DNA of 64,000 bases from Pseudomonadota bacterium (GTDB lineage: Bacteria; Myxococcota_A; UBA796; UBA9615). The first letter of the stretch is position 1; the number at the start of each line of letters is the position of its first letter. Made by a program: the position numbers and the translations under genes. Under the pieces are notes generated by a model, which was given only the letters and a program-made list of their open reading frames with translations, was not told the origin of the DNA and ran no database searches. This document shows, piece by piece, positions 1 through 7,229 of the stretch. Location: NCBI GenBank assembly GCA_024229515.1, contig JAAESI010000181.1:1-64000 (forward strand). The letters run 5' to 3'.

Positions 1-238
1 CCGACTCCAACGTCGAGGCGCAAGTCGCTATCGTGCTGCGGGGCATCCGTCGTGGCCTTTCTCAATGCTTCGTAACATCGAGATTCTCACGCGGCGGGTG
101 CCCCGTCCATCCGGACCCTGGGCCTTAAGATCTCACCTATGGGGGATCGCTACATCGTCCGCCAAGGTGGAATTGGACGATGTACATCATGCAGAACCAT
201 GTACGCGACATGTGCCCGCCGATCGGCGGCCGCGAGGT
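1..238. other. Left-edge stretch without a supported gene
   Basis: No coding region is called here. A short open frame from base 3 to a TAA near 125 could be the tail of a gene lying outside the window, but about 40 residues with no recognisable motif are not enough to call it. Long plus-strand frames that continue past 239 lie opposite the minus-strand operon and look like GC-rich shadows. The stretch contains a 10-bp inverted repeat (151-184) and a GC-rich palindrome (216-229, CCGCC-GATC-GGCGG) just beyond the stop of the minus-strand operon. Confidence 0.5.
151..184. repeat. 10-bp perfect inverted repeat downstream of the redox/tetR operon
   Basis: TACATCGTCC at 151-160 is matched by GGACGATGTA at 175-184 with a 14-base loop. 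It lies 55-90 bases beyond the stop codon of the last gene of the minus-strand operon. No T-run follows on the minus strand, so it is not a classic intrinsic terminator. It could be a protein-binding site or part of a 3' hairpin. The inverted repeat is seen directly; its role is unknown. Confidence 0.35.
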
Positions 239-1159
239 CTACCGCTTCCGCAGCAGGGACTTCTTGCGCCGCCGGCCCATGCCCTCCATGAGGGCGCTGC
301 GGTCCGCCTCGGCGACGATGAGGTCCAGCCCCGCGGCTACGACCCCGAGGTCTTCGATCGTCATCATCGGCTCCCCCGCGAGCGTGGGGTGAATCCGAAT
401 CTGGTTCAGATCAGGCATGCGCTTGAACGAGAACCGGACCGCCGGCCAGGGGAACGTTGCGGCTTCCGCCATCGGCCCCTCCCGCAGCTCACTGGCCATG
501 AACCACTCGACCTCCAGCCGAACGATGGGGGCGACGAGCGCGGCCGCGGCGATCAGTCGGGCCCCCGCTTCGGCCTGCTCCAGCGCGTCCACGGCCTCGT
601 CGGGCACGTCGGTCGGCTCCAGGTCGAGGGCGTCCGCGGCCGCGTGCCAGCGCTCCGCTGCGATGTCCGCGAGGGGACCTCCGAGGCCGGCCCGGGCCGT
701 GTCGGCGTAGGCCTCATCGGCGGTCGCGAGGTAGGCCGCCCAGGCGGCCGCTCCGCCCACGGAATCGCCCGCGGCGACCTCGGTGGGGCTCAGCTCGAGC
801 GCCCCGTCGAGCACCCGCCGCAAGCCCGTGGTGCGCCAGTACAGCAGCCGGGCGGGAACGGTCGAGACGTTAGCGGGGAGCGTGCCGATCAAGTCCTCCG
901 CCATCGTGCGGAGCGAGCGGTCGGCGCGCGAGACCCAGCCGTGGCAGGCCGCTTCCAGCCAGCCGATGGGGTCCTCGGCGGTGCGGGCGCGTCCCGCGTC
1001 CAGTCCCGCCAGCGCCGCGTCCAGCCAGCGCCGTTGGCCTCGGATGGCGTGGACGATCAGCTGCGCACGCACCCGCGACGGCGTCACCGGGGCGTTGCCG
1101 CCGGGGTCCAGCTCCTCGGCCGCGGCGCGGAACATCGCCTCCAACCGGGCCTGGCTCAT
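239..1159 (-). CDS. Uncharacterised 306-residue protein behind TetR
   Basis: I do not recognise the family. The protein is soluble-looking, rich in Ala, Leu, Arg and Glu, with no signal peptide, no clear membrane segment and no cysteine cluster, and ends in a basic tail (GRRRKKSLLRKR). It is probably mostly alpha-helical. The ATG at 1159 was chosen because it forms an ATGA overlap with the stop codon of the preceding tetR gene. The upstream extension of the frame reads through tetR and has shadow-like composition. Translational coupling suggests its level is tied to the TetR regulator. It is the last gene of the operon that starts with the TlpA-like lipoprotein. Function unknown. Confidence 0.75.
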   Translation of the reverse strand: MSQARLEAMFRAAAEELDPGGNAPVTPSRVRAQLIVHAIRGQRRWLDAALAGLDAGRARTAEDPIGWLEAACHGWVSRADRSLRTMAEDLIGTLPANVSTVPARLLYWRTTGLRRVLDGALELSPTEVAAGDSVGGAAAWAAYLATADEAYADTARAGLGGPLADIAAERWHAAADALDLEPTDVPDEAVDALEQAEAGARLIAAAALVAPIVRLEVEWFMASELREGPMAEAATFPWPAVRFSFKRMPDLNQIRIHPTLAGEPMMTIEDLGVVAAGLDLIVAEADRSALMEGMGRRRKKSLLRKR

Positions 1160-1809
1160 GCCGCCTCCCGGGGGGCGAGGCCGCGCCCGAGCACATCGAC
1201 CATCGCGGCCAGCTCGGCGCCATCGTCCCACTCGCGGTCGGGCTCGACGAAGAAGCGCTGCATCGCGTAGCCGGCGAACACCGACGCCATCATCCGCGCG
1301 ACGGTCTCCGGCGGGAGCACGACCACCAGTCCGCGGTCCTGAAGCCCCTCGATCTGGTCCAGGACCATCGGTCGGAGCTGATCCATGATCGACTCCTGCC
1401 ACAGCGCCCGAAGCTCGGGGTGCAGCGGCGTCTCCTGCAGCGCCACGCGGATGACGCGGCGGTTCTTCTGCACGAACTCCAGCCAGTCCTGGAGCACCGC
1501 CCCGATGAACGACTCCAGCGTCGCGTGATCGGCCTGCAGGACCTTGCCGAACTCGCGCACCAGGCTCGGCGCGACGAACCGCTTGAACAGGGGCGCCACG
1601 GCACCGACGAGCAGGTCCTTCTTGGTCTTGTAGAAGCGGAACACCGTGCCCGCGGCCACGCCCGCGCGCTTGGCGATCTCGCTGGTCGAAGTGGCCGAGA
1701 AGCCCTGCTCCGCGAACACCTCCATGGCGGCGTCCAGCACCCGGCGCTGCTTGTCGGTCAGCGGCCCGGTCTTGTCCTTCTTGGGCTTCTTGTCCTTCTT
1801 GCCGACCAT
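1156..1809 (-). CDS. TetR/AcrR family transcriptional regulator
   Basis: A 217-residue protein with a very basic N-terminus (residues 2-13, KKDKKPKKDK) followed by a typical TetR helix-turn-helix around residues 36-66 (SATSTSEIAKRAGVAAGTVF, then FYKTKKDLL). The remainder is a helical ligand-binding/dimerisation domain without a recognisable ligand signature. TetR proteins usually repress nearby or divergent genes and release DNA on binding a small molecule. The start at 1809 overlaps the stop of prmA (ATGA), and its own stop overlaps the next gene, so it sits inside an operon rather than being divergently placed. The target is not evident; no operator palindrome was found within the operon. 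The upstream part of the open frame belongs to prmA in another frame. Confidence 0.9.
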   Translation of the reverse strand: MVGKKDKKPKKDKTGPLTDKQRRVLDAAMEVFAEQGFSATSTSEIAKRAGVAAGTVFRFYKTKKDLLVGAVAPLFKRFVAPSLVREFGKVLQADHATLESFIGAVLQDWLEFVQKNRRVIRVALQETPLHPELRALWQESIMDQLRPMVLDQIEGLQDRGLVVVLPPETVARMMASVFAGYAMQRFFVEPDREWDDGAELAAMVDVLGRGLAPREAA

Positions 1810-2723
1810 CAGCGTCGCTCCAGCCGCAGGGCCGACCACGCGGGCCCGTCGCGCCGGTCGACGAGCCGAAGCCCGGCCCCCTCCAGCGCCGTGGTGACCT
1901 CGTCCGCCTGATCCACGAGCAGCCCCGAGGCGACCAGGGAGCCGCCCGCGGCGACCGCCGATGTCAGGGCGTCCGCCAGATCGATGAGCAGCGGGGCGAG
2001 CAGGTTCGCCAGCACCAGATCGTAGGTTCCCGGCGCGGCTTCGATGCCGCCGACCCGCAGGTCCAGCCGCTCTCCCACGCCGTTCATCGCCGCGTTCTGC
2101 ACCGCCGCGTCGATCGCCTGCGCGTCGGTGTCGACGCCGACGGCGGTGGGCACGCCCAGCAGCAGCGCCGCCGTCGCGAGCACGCCCGTGCCGGTGCCGA
2201 CATCGAGCACGGTCTGCACCTTGCCCGCGGCCGTCAGCTCGTCGGTGAACTGCGCGCACCGGCGGGTCGTTGGGTGTGTGCCCGTGCCGAAGGCGACGCC
2301 CGGATCCATCAGCAGCGCCACCTGCCCTGGAGCGAGCTCGACCTCCGCCTCCCACGACGGCACCACGAGGATGCGATCGCAGAGCGGGCCGGGCTTCCAG
2401 CTGCGCTTCCAGGTGCTGTTCCAGTCTTCGTCCGCGATGACCGCCACGCTCGCCTCGAGCCCCGTCTCGGCGGTGAGCCAGCGGGTCAGCTCGCCCGCGT
2501 CCTCGGTGCCCGGGAACCAGCCCGTCAGGTCGATGTGCGCCGACGGGTTCGCGGCCTCCGCGAGGTCCCACCCCTCGGCCACGATGGGGCCGCTGTCGTT
2601 CTCGTAGTGGAGGCCCGGGTGGTCTTCCTGCAGCCCCGTCGCGCCCATGGCGAGCAGCGCCGCCGAGACCGCCTCACGACGCCCTTGCGGCACCCGCACC
2701 GTGAGCTGGAGCCAGCTGCTCAA
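1809..2723 (-). CDS. prmA: Ribosomal protein L11 methyltransferase PrmA
   Basis: PrmA uses S-adenosylmethionine to methylate ribosomal protein L11 in the cytoplasm. The 304-residue product has the family N-terminal substrate-recognition domain (starts SSWLQLTVRVP, compare WxQL at the E. coli start), the signature PGVAFGTGTHPTT at about 141-153, the SAM-binding DVGTGTG at about 174-180, and the LANLLAPLL loop. Length is close to the usual about 295 residues. No ATG gives a sensible N-terminus. A TTG at 2723 overlaps the stop codon of the preceding VKOR-DsbA gene (TTGA), so TTG initiation with translational coupling is inferred. It is located between periplasmic redox genes and tetR. Confidence 0.93.
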   Translation of the reverse strand: MSSWLQLTVRVPQGRREAVSAALLAMGATGLQEDHPGLHYENDSGPIVAEGWDLAEAANPSAHIDLTGWFPGTEDAGELTRWLTAETGLEASVAVIADEDWNSTWKRSWKPGPLCDRILVVPSWEAEVELAPGQVALLMDPGVAFGTGTHPTTRRCAQFTDELTAAGKVQTVLDVGTGTGVLATAALLLGVPTAVGVDTDAQAIDAAVQNAAMNGVGERLDLRVGGIEAAPGTYDLVLANLLAPLLIDLADALTSAVAAGGSLVASGLLVDQADEVTTALEGAGLRLVDRRDGPAWSALRLERR

Positions 2724-4120
2724 TTGGGGAACAGGTCCTCGTTGTCCGGGGGGAGCTGCGCGGGGTCCAGGCCCGCCTCGATCAGCTCGTAGCGGATGGC
2801 CGCCTCCACCGCCAACGGGTGGATGCTCAGGAGCTCGCGCCCGTTCACGAAGAAGGTCGGGGTGCCCCGCACGCCCACGTCGCGTCCCTGCTGCAGTTGG
2901 TCGACGACCTCGTTGCGGATGTCGTTGCGGTTGATGCACTCCTGATACCAGCCCTTGTCCATGCCGACCGCCACCGCGATCTTCTCGAGCCGCCGGCTCG
3001 ACAGGCTCCCCTGGGCATCGAACGCCTGGTTGTGGAAGTCGAAGAAGACCCCCTCACGCCGCGCGCACTGGGTGCCCCACGCCGCCTCGCAGCTCATCGG
3101 GTGCATGTTCCGGCTGACCTCCGTGTTGCACGGCTTGCCCAGCGGGTAGTTGCGGAACGCCATGTACACGTGGTCGTAGTACCGCTGGACGATGTCCTGC
3201 ATGTAGAAGGCGGCCTGCTTGCAGTGGGGGCACTCGAAGTCGGCCCACTCGATGATGGTCACACGGGCGTTGGGGTTCCCCTTGGTGCCGTCGTAGGAGT
3301 TGATCGTCAGCTCCTTGCGCTCCTGCTGAGCGTGGGCCGTGAGGAACTCCTTGATGGCCGTGCGGGACTCCGCCAGCGCGGCTTCCTTCTCCTCCGGCGA
3401 CATGTCCGCCAGCGCCTTGGATGCCTCGTCGTGGTTGTGACCGTCGCCCTCGCTGTGGCCGTGATCGTCGGTCTTGGCACGGGTCGGCTTGTCCTCGTTG
3501 CCCGCCAGCGTCTCCTTGTCGAGCCCGCCGACTGCCCGGACCTTGCCGTTGTAGTTGCCATAGGCGCCCCCGGTGATGGCGAGCATGACCACCAGGCCCA
3601 TCGCGGCGAGCCCCATGTCCGGGGCTTTGAGGTCGTCGATGACCCCCTTGATGCCGCCGCCGTGGGCGAAGAAGGCGAGCAGCCCGACCCCCAGGGTGGA
3701 GGCGTCGACGCCCAGGCAGAAGAGGCACCAGGCCTTGACCTTGAAGGCCTGGATGTAGATGAGGTACAGCCCGAACGCGACGCCGAAGTCGGCCAGCAAA
3801 ACCAGCGCGGCCAGCGCCTTCTTCTTGCGTTCGACGGCGGCCCCGCCGAGCAGGAAGAGCGCCACGCAGCCGGACAGGGCGAAGAACCCGATGGCCGGGA
3901 TCGCGATGGGCAGCTCCGCCCGCCCCTCGCCGAGGTCGAACGAGCTGTACTTGCTCGAGTTCACCTTGCTGCAGTTGAGCGTCTCCGACTGGTCGCACAC
4001 CGAGTCGAAGTCCACCTCGGGCTGGTGGATGAGGAGGAAGTGCTTCTCGGTCAGGTTGACGCCGAGGTAGAGCCCGATGATCGAGACGACGATCAAGCCG
4101 ATGGCGAGCGGCTTCTGCAT
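2720..4120 (-). CDS. VKOR-DsbA fusion, periplasmic disulfide-forming enzyme
   Basis: A 466-residue fusion. Residues 1-190 are a vitamin K epoxide reductase-like membrane domain: several hydrophobic helices, loop cysteines C42 and C50, and the membrane CXXC at C132/C135 (WCLFC). Residues 270-466 are a DsbA-like thioredoxin fold with the CPHC active site at 297-300 and a GTPTFFVNG cis-proline region. In known VKOR homologues the membrane part passes electrons to quinone and reoxidises a thioredoxin-like partner, so this single chain can probably form disulfides in the periplasm without DsbB. The linker carries a His/Asp-rich patch (about 218-232, DDHGHSEGDGHNHDE) that may bind metal. It lies 8 bases behind the TlpA-like lipoprotein gene. 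Confidence 0.92.
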   Translation of the reverse strand: MQKPLAIGLIVVSIIGLYLGVNLTEKHFLLIHQPEVDFDSVCDQSETLNCSKVNSSKYSSFDLGEGRAELPIAIPAIGFFALSGCVALFLLGGAAVERKKKALAALVLLADFGVAFGLYLIYIQAFKVKAWCLFCLGVDASTLGVGLLAFFAHGGGIKGVIDDLKAPDMGLAAMGLVVMLAITGGAYGNYNGKVRAVGGLDKETLAGNEDKPTRAKTDDHGHSEGDGHNHDEASKALADMSPEEKEAALAESRTAIKEFLTAHAQQERKELTINSYDGTKGNPNARVTIIEWADFECPHCKQAAFYMQDIVQRYYDHVYMAFRNYPLGKPCNTEVSRNMHPMSCEAAWGTQCARREGVFFDFHNQAFDAQGSLSSRRLEKIAVAVGMDKGWYQECINRNDIRNEVVDQLQQGRDVGVRGTPTFFVNGRELLSIHPLAVEAAIRYELIEAGLDPAQLPPDNEDLFPN

Positions 4121-4128
4121 GACTGGTC

Positions 4129-4692
4129 TTACTCCTGGAGCAGCTGGTCGACGATGACCAGCGTGTCCCGCAGCTGGGCGGGCGTGAATCCGATGTGGCG
4201 CTCACGGACCACGCCGTTCTTGTCGATGATCACGGACGTGGGAAGGCTCTGGACCCTCCACATGCCGTTGGCGATGGTCCGGCCGGACAGGTCCAGCAGC
4301 ATCGGGTAGGTCACCGGGAACATGCCGAGGAAGGCCTCGGCCTCCTTGCTGGTGTCGTCGGTGGAGACGCCGAGGATGACGACGTCCTTGTCCTTGTACG
4401 TGCTCCACGCCTCCTCGAGCGCCGGAACCTCGACCCGGCAGGGGCCGCACCAGGACGCCCAGAAGGACATCAGCACCACCTTGCCGCGCAGCTCCGACAG
4501 GGACATCTCGCCCTCGTTGCCGATGCGCGGAAGGGTGAAGTCGGGGGCCTGGAAGCCGACCTTGATGCCCAGCGGCCGCTCTTCTTCCGGGGTCGCGGCG
4601 GGTTCGGAGCCGCCGCCGTCGGTCCCCGCACCGTCCCCACCACTGCAGGAAAGGGCCAGGAGGGCGAGGAAGAGGAGGGGAAGTCGTCGCAT
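4129..4692 (-). CDS. TlpA/ResA-like thioredoxin lipoprotein
   Basis: A 187-residue secreted thioredoxin-fold protein. The N-terminus is a lipoprotein signal with lipobox LALSC (Cys16), followed by a Gly/Ser/Glu-rich linker. The catalytic motif WCGPC lies at 81-85, and the family features FxAPDFTLP and a cis-proline region (SLPTSVIID) are present. Such proteins reduce or isomerise disulfides outside the cytoplasm, for example in cytochrome c maturation. The ATG at 4692 was preferred over one 21 bases upstream because it places a basic n-region (MRR) directly before the hydrophobic core. It is the first gene of the minus-strand operon and is divergent from smpB. Confidence 0.9.
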   Translation of the reverse strand: MRRLPLLFLALLALSCSGGDGAGTDGGGSEPAATPEEERPLGIKVGFQAPDFTLPRIGNEGEMSLSELRGKVVLMSFWASWCGPCRVEVPALEEAWSTYKDKDVVILGVSTDDTSKEAEAFLGMFPVTYPMLLDLSGRTIANGMWRVQSLPTSVIIDKNGVVRERHIGFTPAQLRDTLVIVDQLLQE

Positions 4693-4765
4693 GAAGGGGC
4701 CGGAATGAACCACGCGGGCACGTGCGCGTCAATAGACCCCCGCGCCCGGAGAATCTTCCGGCCTC

Positions 4766-4774
4766 TGGTAGCCT
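4766..4774 (+). promoter_or_regulatory. Candidate extended -10 promoter of smpB
   Basis: TG at 4766-4767, one base, then TAGCCT at 4769-4774 matches an extended -10 element, 12 bases before the smpB ATG. No good -35 hexamer is visible at the right distance. The same TGGTANNNT pattern recurs before dnaE and before the 54065 gene. Predicted leader is only a few bases. Confidence 0.35.
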
Positions 4775-4785
4775 CCCCGCCCTTC

Positions 4786-5259
4786 ATGAGCAAGAAGACC
4801 GATCCCGACGGCCGCAAGGTCATCGCCAAGAACAAGAAGGCCCATCGGGACTTCTTCATCGAGGACACCTTCGAGGCGGGACTCGTGCTTCAGGGCTCCG
4901 AGGTCAAGTCGCTGCGCAACGGCCGCTTGAACCTGGGGGAGGGCTACATCCGCATGCGCGATGGCGAAGCCTGGCTCGTGGACGTGCACATCCCGCCCTA
5001 CACGCAGGCCTCGTACAACAACCACGAGCCCACCCGGCCGCGGAAGCTGCTGCTGCACAAGCGGGAGTTGAACCGCCTCTACGGGAAGATCAGCCAGCAA
5101 GGATTCACCCTGGTGCCGATGTCGCTGTACTGGCTGAAGGGCAAGGCGAAGTTGGAGTTCGGCCTGGGCAAGGGCAAGAAGTTCCACGACAAGCGCCAGG
5201 ACACCAAGGACCGCGACGCCAGCCGCGAGATCGATCGAGCGCTCCGCCGCCGCCGCTGA
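4786..5259 (+). CDS. smpB: SsrA-binding protein SmpB
   Basis: SmpB binds tmRNA and delivers it to stalled ribosomes for trans-translation. The 157-residue product matches the family along its length: N-terminal NKKAHRDFFIEDTFEAGLVL, the GSEVKSLR motif, IPPYTQASYNNHEP, RKLLLHKRE, and the basic C-terminal tail KKFHDKRQDTKDRDASREID with a run of arginines, which enters the ribosomal A site. The ATG at 4786 gives the expected family start (MSKK). The longer frame upstream runs across the divergent lipoprotein gene and is spurious. The tmRNA gene itself is not in this window. Confidence 0.96.
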   Translation: MSKKTDPDGRKVIAKNKKAHRDFFIEDTFEAGLVLQGSEVKSLRNGRLNLGEGYIRMRDGEAWLVDVHIPPYTQASYNNHEPTRPRKLLLHKRELNRLYGKISQQGFTLVPMSLYWLKGKAKLEFGLGKGKKFHDKRQDTKDRDASREIDRALRRRR

Positions 5260-5269
5260 GAGCCAGGAT

Positions 5270-5324
5270 GATAGCCACTGCTATCACGCGTACGTGGCTC
5301 GATGATATCCACCCGATAGCCACT
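5270..5324 (+). repeat. Duplicated decamer GATAGCCACT upstream of mraZ
   Basis: GATAGCCACT occurs at 5270-5279 and again at 5315-5324, 45 bases apart. The first copy is also the left half of a palindrome-like element (GATAG-CCACTG-CTATC). They flank the region just upstream of the predicted mra promoter, whose -35 begins at the end of the second copy. Direct repeats here could be activator or repressor sites for the division/cell-wall cluster. The repeats are seen directly; the function is inferred. Confidence 0.4.
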
Positions 5325-5352
5325 TGTAGGGGCCTTTGCGACCCGGTAAGGT
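5324..5352 (+). promoter_or_regulatory. Candidate promoter of the dcw (mra) cluster
   Basis: TTGTAG (5324-5329), 17 bases, TAAGGT (5347-5352). The -35 is a partial match and the -10 a fair match to the housekeeping consensus. The -10 overlaps the first MraZ box, which fits the known pattern of MraZ binding over its own promoter. Confidence 0.4.
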
Positions 5353-5375
5353 GGCGAAAGGTGGGGAATCGTGGC
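5351..5375 (+). promoter_or_regulatory. Triple MraZ operator
   Basis: Three GTGG-containing boxes repeat with exactly 10-base period just before mraZ: GTGGCGAAAG (5351), GTGGGGAATC (5361) and GTGGCAGGCG (5371). In E. coli and other bacteria MraZ binds a tandem array of TGGGN boxes with about 10-base spacing and represses its own operon. The third box ends just before the ATG at 5381, so binding should block transcription or early translation of the whole cell-wall cluster. Arrangement seen in sequence; regulator assigned from family knowledge. Confidence 0.75.
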
Positions 5376-5380
5376 AGGCG

Positions 5381-5854
5381 ATGTTCCGGGTACGTGGCCA
5401 ATTCGACGTTCGAATCGACGGCAAGGGCCGTATGCCGCTGCCCGTGCGCCTGCGCGATGGGCTCGACGCCTCCTCGGACACCCGACTGGTCCTCGCCTTC
5501 CACGACGGAGGCCTGATGGGCTTCGTGGAGAGCCGCTGGACCAAGATGGAGCGACGCTTCGCCGGGGTCTCCATCTTCGACCGCCAGCAGCGCAACTTCC
5601 TGCTGGCGTTCGTGGCCGGCGCCTGCGAGGTCGAGCCGGACAGCCAGGGCCGCATCCTCATCCCCAAGCTGCTCCGCAACCGGGCCGGGCTGACGGGTGA
5701 CTGCGTCGTCGTCAGCTACCTCGGGCTGCTGGAGATCTGGGACGCCAACCGCTGGTTGGTGCGGCAGGGCGCGGCGACGGCTTCGGTGGAGGCCGACGGC
5801 GGCCTCGCGGACTTCTCGATCTTCGATGTCGACGACGACGGAGAGGACCTGTGA
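5381..5854 (+). CDS. mraZ: Transcriptional regulator MraZ
   Basis: MraZ is the first gene of most dcw clusters and a DNA-binding autorepressor. This 157-residue product has the two SpoVT/AbrB-like half-domains with their DxxGR signatures: DGKGRMPLP near the N-terminus and DSQGRILIP near residue 85. The ATG at 5381 was chosen because the protein then begins MFRVRGQFDVRIDGKGR like other MraZ proteins and directly follows the operator. An in-frame start 45 bases upstream would bury the operator inside the gene. The stop is immediately followed by the rsmH ATG (TGAATG). The C-terminus ends in an acidic tail (DVDDDGEDL). Confidence 0.93.
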   Translation: MFRVRGQFDVRIDGKGRMPLPVRLRDGLDASSDTRLVLAFHDGGLMGFVESRWTKMERRFAGVSIFDRQQRNFLLAFVAGACEVEPDSQGRILIPKLLRNRAGLTGDCVVVSYLGLLEIWDANRWLVRQGAATASVEADGGLADFSIFDVDDDGEDL

Positions 5855-6835
5855 ATGGGCTTTGCGCACATCCCCGTACTGCTCGGCGAGACGCTGGAAG
5901 CGCTGGTGATTCAGCCGGACGGCACGTACGTGGACTGCACGGCCGGGGGCGGGGGCCACAGCTCCGCCATCGCAACCCGGTTGGGCCCCGACGGGCGGCT
6001 CGTGTCGTTGGACCGGGACCCAAGCGCCGTCAGCGCGGCGACGGCCCGGATCGAAGCCACGTTGGCGGACACGCCGGAGGCCGAGCGCCCCACCTGGTCG
6101 GTGACGCACACGCCGTTCTCGGGGTTCGAGCGGGTGCTCGGATCGCTGGGCCTGGAGCCCGGCTCGATCGACGGTGTGTTGGCCGATCTTGGGGTCAGCT
6201 CGCCGCAGCTGGACCACGCCGACCGCGGCTTCTCCTTCAGCAGCGACGGCCCGCTGGACATGCGCATGGACCCGACGTCGGGACCGATCGCGGCGGAGCT
6301 GGTGGCGACGCTGGACGAGCGGGACCTCGCCGACGCGATCTTCCGGTTGGCCGACGAGCGGGGCTCCCGCCGCATCGCCCGCACCCTGGTGCAGGCCCGC
6401 GCCGAGGCTCCGATCACCACCACCGCGCAGCTGGCCGACCTCGTCAGCAAGGCGCTCGGGGGCCGACGCGGCGCCCGCATCCACCCCGCCACGAAGACGT
6501 TCCAGGCGCTCCGGCTGCTGGTCAACGGCGAGTTGGACGAGCTCTCGGTGCTGCTGGAGGCGGTGCCGCGTTGGCTGCGGGTCGGCGGACGGTTCGCGGT
6601 GATCACGTTTCATTCGGGCGAGGACAGGCCGGTCAAGCGACGGTTCGTGGACCTCAGCAAGGGCTGCGTGTGCCCCCCGAGTTCGCCGATCTGCACCTGC
6701 GGCAAGAAGCCGCAGATGAAGCTGATCGGCCGCAAGGGCCTCGTGGCGTCCGACGCGGAGACGTCGGCGAATCCGCGGTCCCGCACCGCGCGCCTGCGGG
6801 TGATCGAGAAGTTGGAGGGGAACGATGAGGGCTGA
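5855..6835 (+). CDS. rsmH: 16S rRNA m4C1402 methyltransferase RsmH
   Basis: RsmH (MraW) methylates N4 of C1402 in 16S rRNA. The 326-residue protein shows the N-terminal HIPVLLGETLEAL, the SAM-binding VDCTAGGGGHSSAI (about 26-39), ADLGVSSPQLD, DMRMD, and the C-terminal VITFHSGEDRPVKRRF followed by a CVCPPSSPICTCG cysteine segment. The family FHSLEDR reads FHSGEDR here. Start immediately follows the mraZ stop. Its 3' end overlaps ftsL by 11 bases, indicating translational coupling. Confidence 0.95.
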   Translation: MGFAHIPVLLGETLEALVIQPDGTYVDCTAGGGGHSSAIATRLGPDGRLVSLDRDPSAVSAATARIEATLADTPEAERPTWSVTHTPFSGFERVLGSLGLEPGSIDGVLADLGVSSPQLDHADRGFSFSSDGPLDMRMDPTSGPIAAELVATLDERDLADAIFRLADERGSRRIARTLVQARAEAPITTTAQLADLVSKALGGRRGARIHPATKTFQALRLLVNGELDELSVLLEAVPRWLRVGGRFAVITFHSGEDRPVKRRFVDLSKGCVCPPSSPICTCGKKPQMKLIGRKGLVASDAETSANPRSRTARLRVIEKLEGNDEG

Positions 6836-7229
6836 GCGCACCAACCCAGGCCAGGCCCCCAAGCCGATCGCGACCCCCCTCCGCTCCCGCTGGGGAGCCG
6901 CCCTCATCTCGGCCGTGGCGGTCACCGCGTCCCTCATCTTCGTCGCCTGGGCGAAGATGGAGACGGTCCAGATCACCTACGAGATCGACGACCTCATCGA
7001 CACCGAGCAGGAGCTGGCCGAGGAGCAGCGCCGGCTGCGCTCCCAGCTGGCGGAGCTGCGATCCCCCCAGGCCCTGCACCAGCTCGCCCCCGAGCTGGGG
7101 CTCGCCGCCCCCGAGCCGGGGCACGTCGTGGTGGTCACGGGCGATCCCGAGGGGCTCGCGGCGGTCCTGGACGACTCCGCCGAGGCTGACGTCGACCCCA
7201 TCGCGCCCGAGGAGGGACCCACTCCGTGA
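6825..7229 (+). CDS. ftsL: FtsL-like cell division protein
   Basis: FtsL is a small bitopic membrane protein that, with FtsB and FtsQ, activates FtsW/FtsI during septation. The 134-residue product has one membrane helix (about 23-43) followed by a charged heptad segment (about 50-85, including EQELAEEQRRLRSQLAELR) predicted to form a coiled coil, then an acidic tail. Sequence conservation of FtsL is low, so assignment rests on topology and position between rsmH and ftsI. The ATG at 6825 lies inside rsmH; the stop overlaps the GTG start of ftsI. Confidence 0.85.
   Translation: MRAERTNPGQAPKPIATPLRSRWGAALISAVAVTASLIFVAWAKMETVQITYEIDDLIDTEQELAEEQRRLRSQLAELRSPQALHQLAPELGLAAPEPGHVVVVTGDPEGLAAVLDDSAEADVDPIAPEEGPTP

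Noticed and set aside
3-127. C-terminal fragment of a gene entering from the left
   Set aside because: About 40 codons (DSNVEAQVAIVLRGIRRGLS and beyond) with no recognisable motif; cannot be supported without upstream sequence.
65-1270. Long plus-strand open frame at the left edge
   Set aside because: It lies antisense to the tetR-coupled operon, has Arg/Gly/Pro/His-rich shadow composition and no family signature; the minus-strand genes are linked by exact ATGA overlaps.
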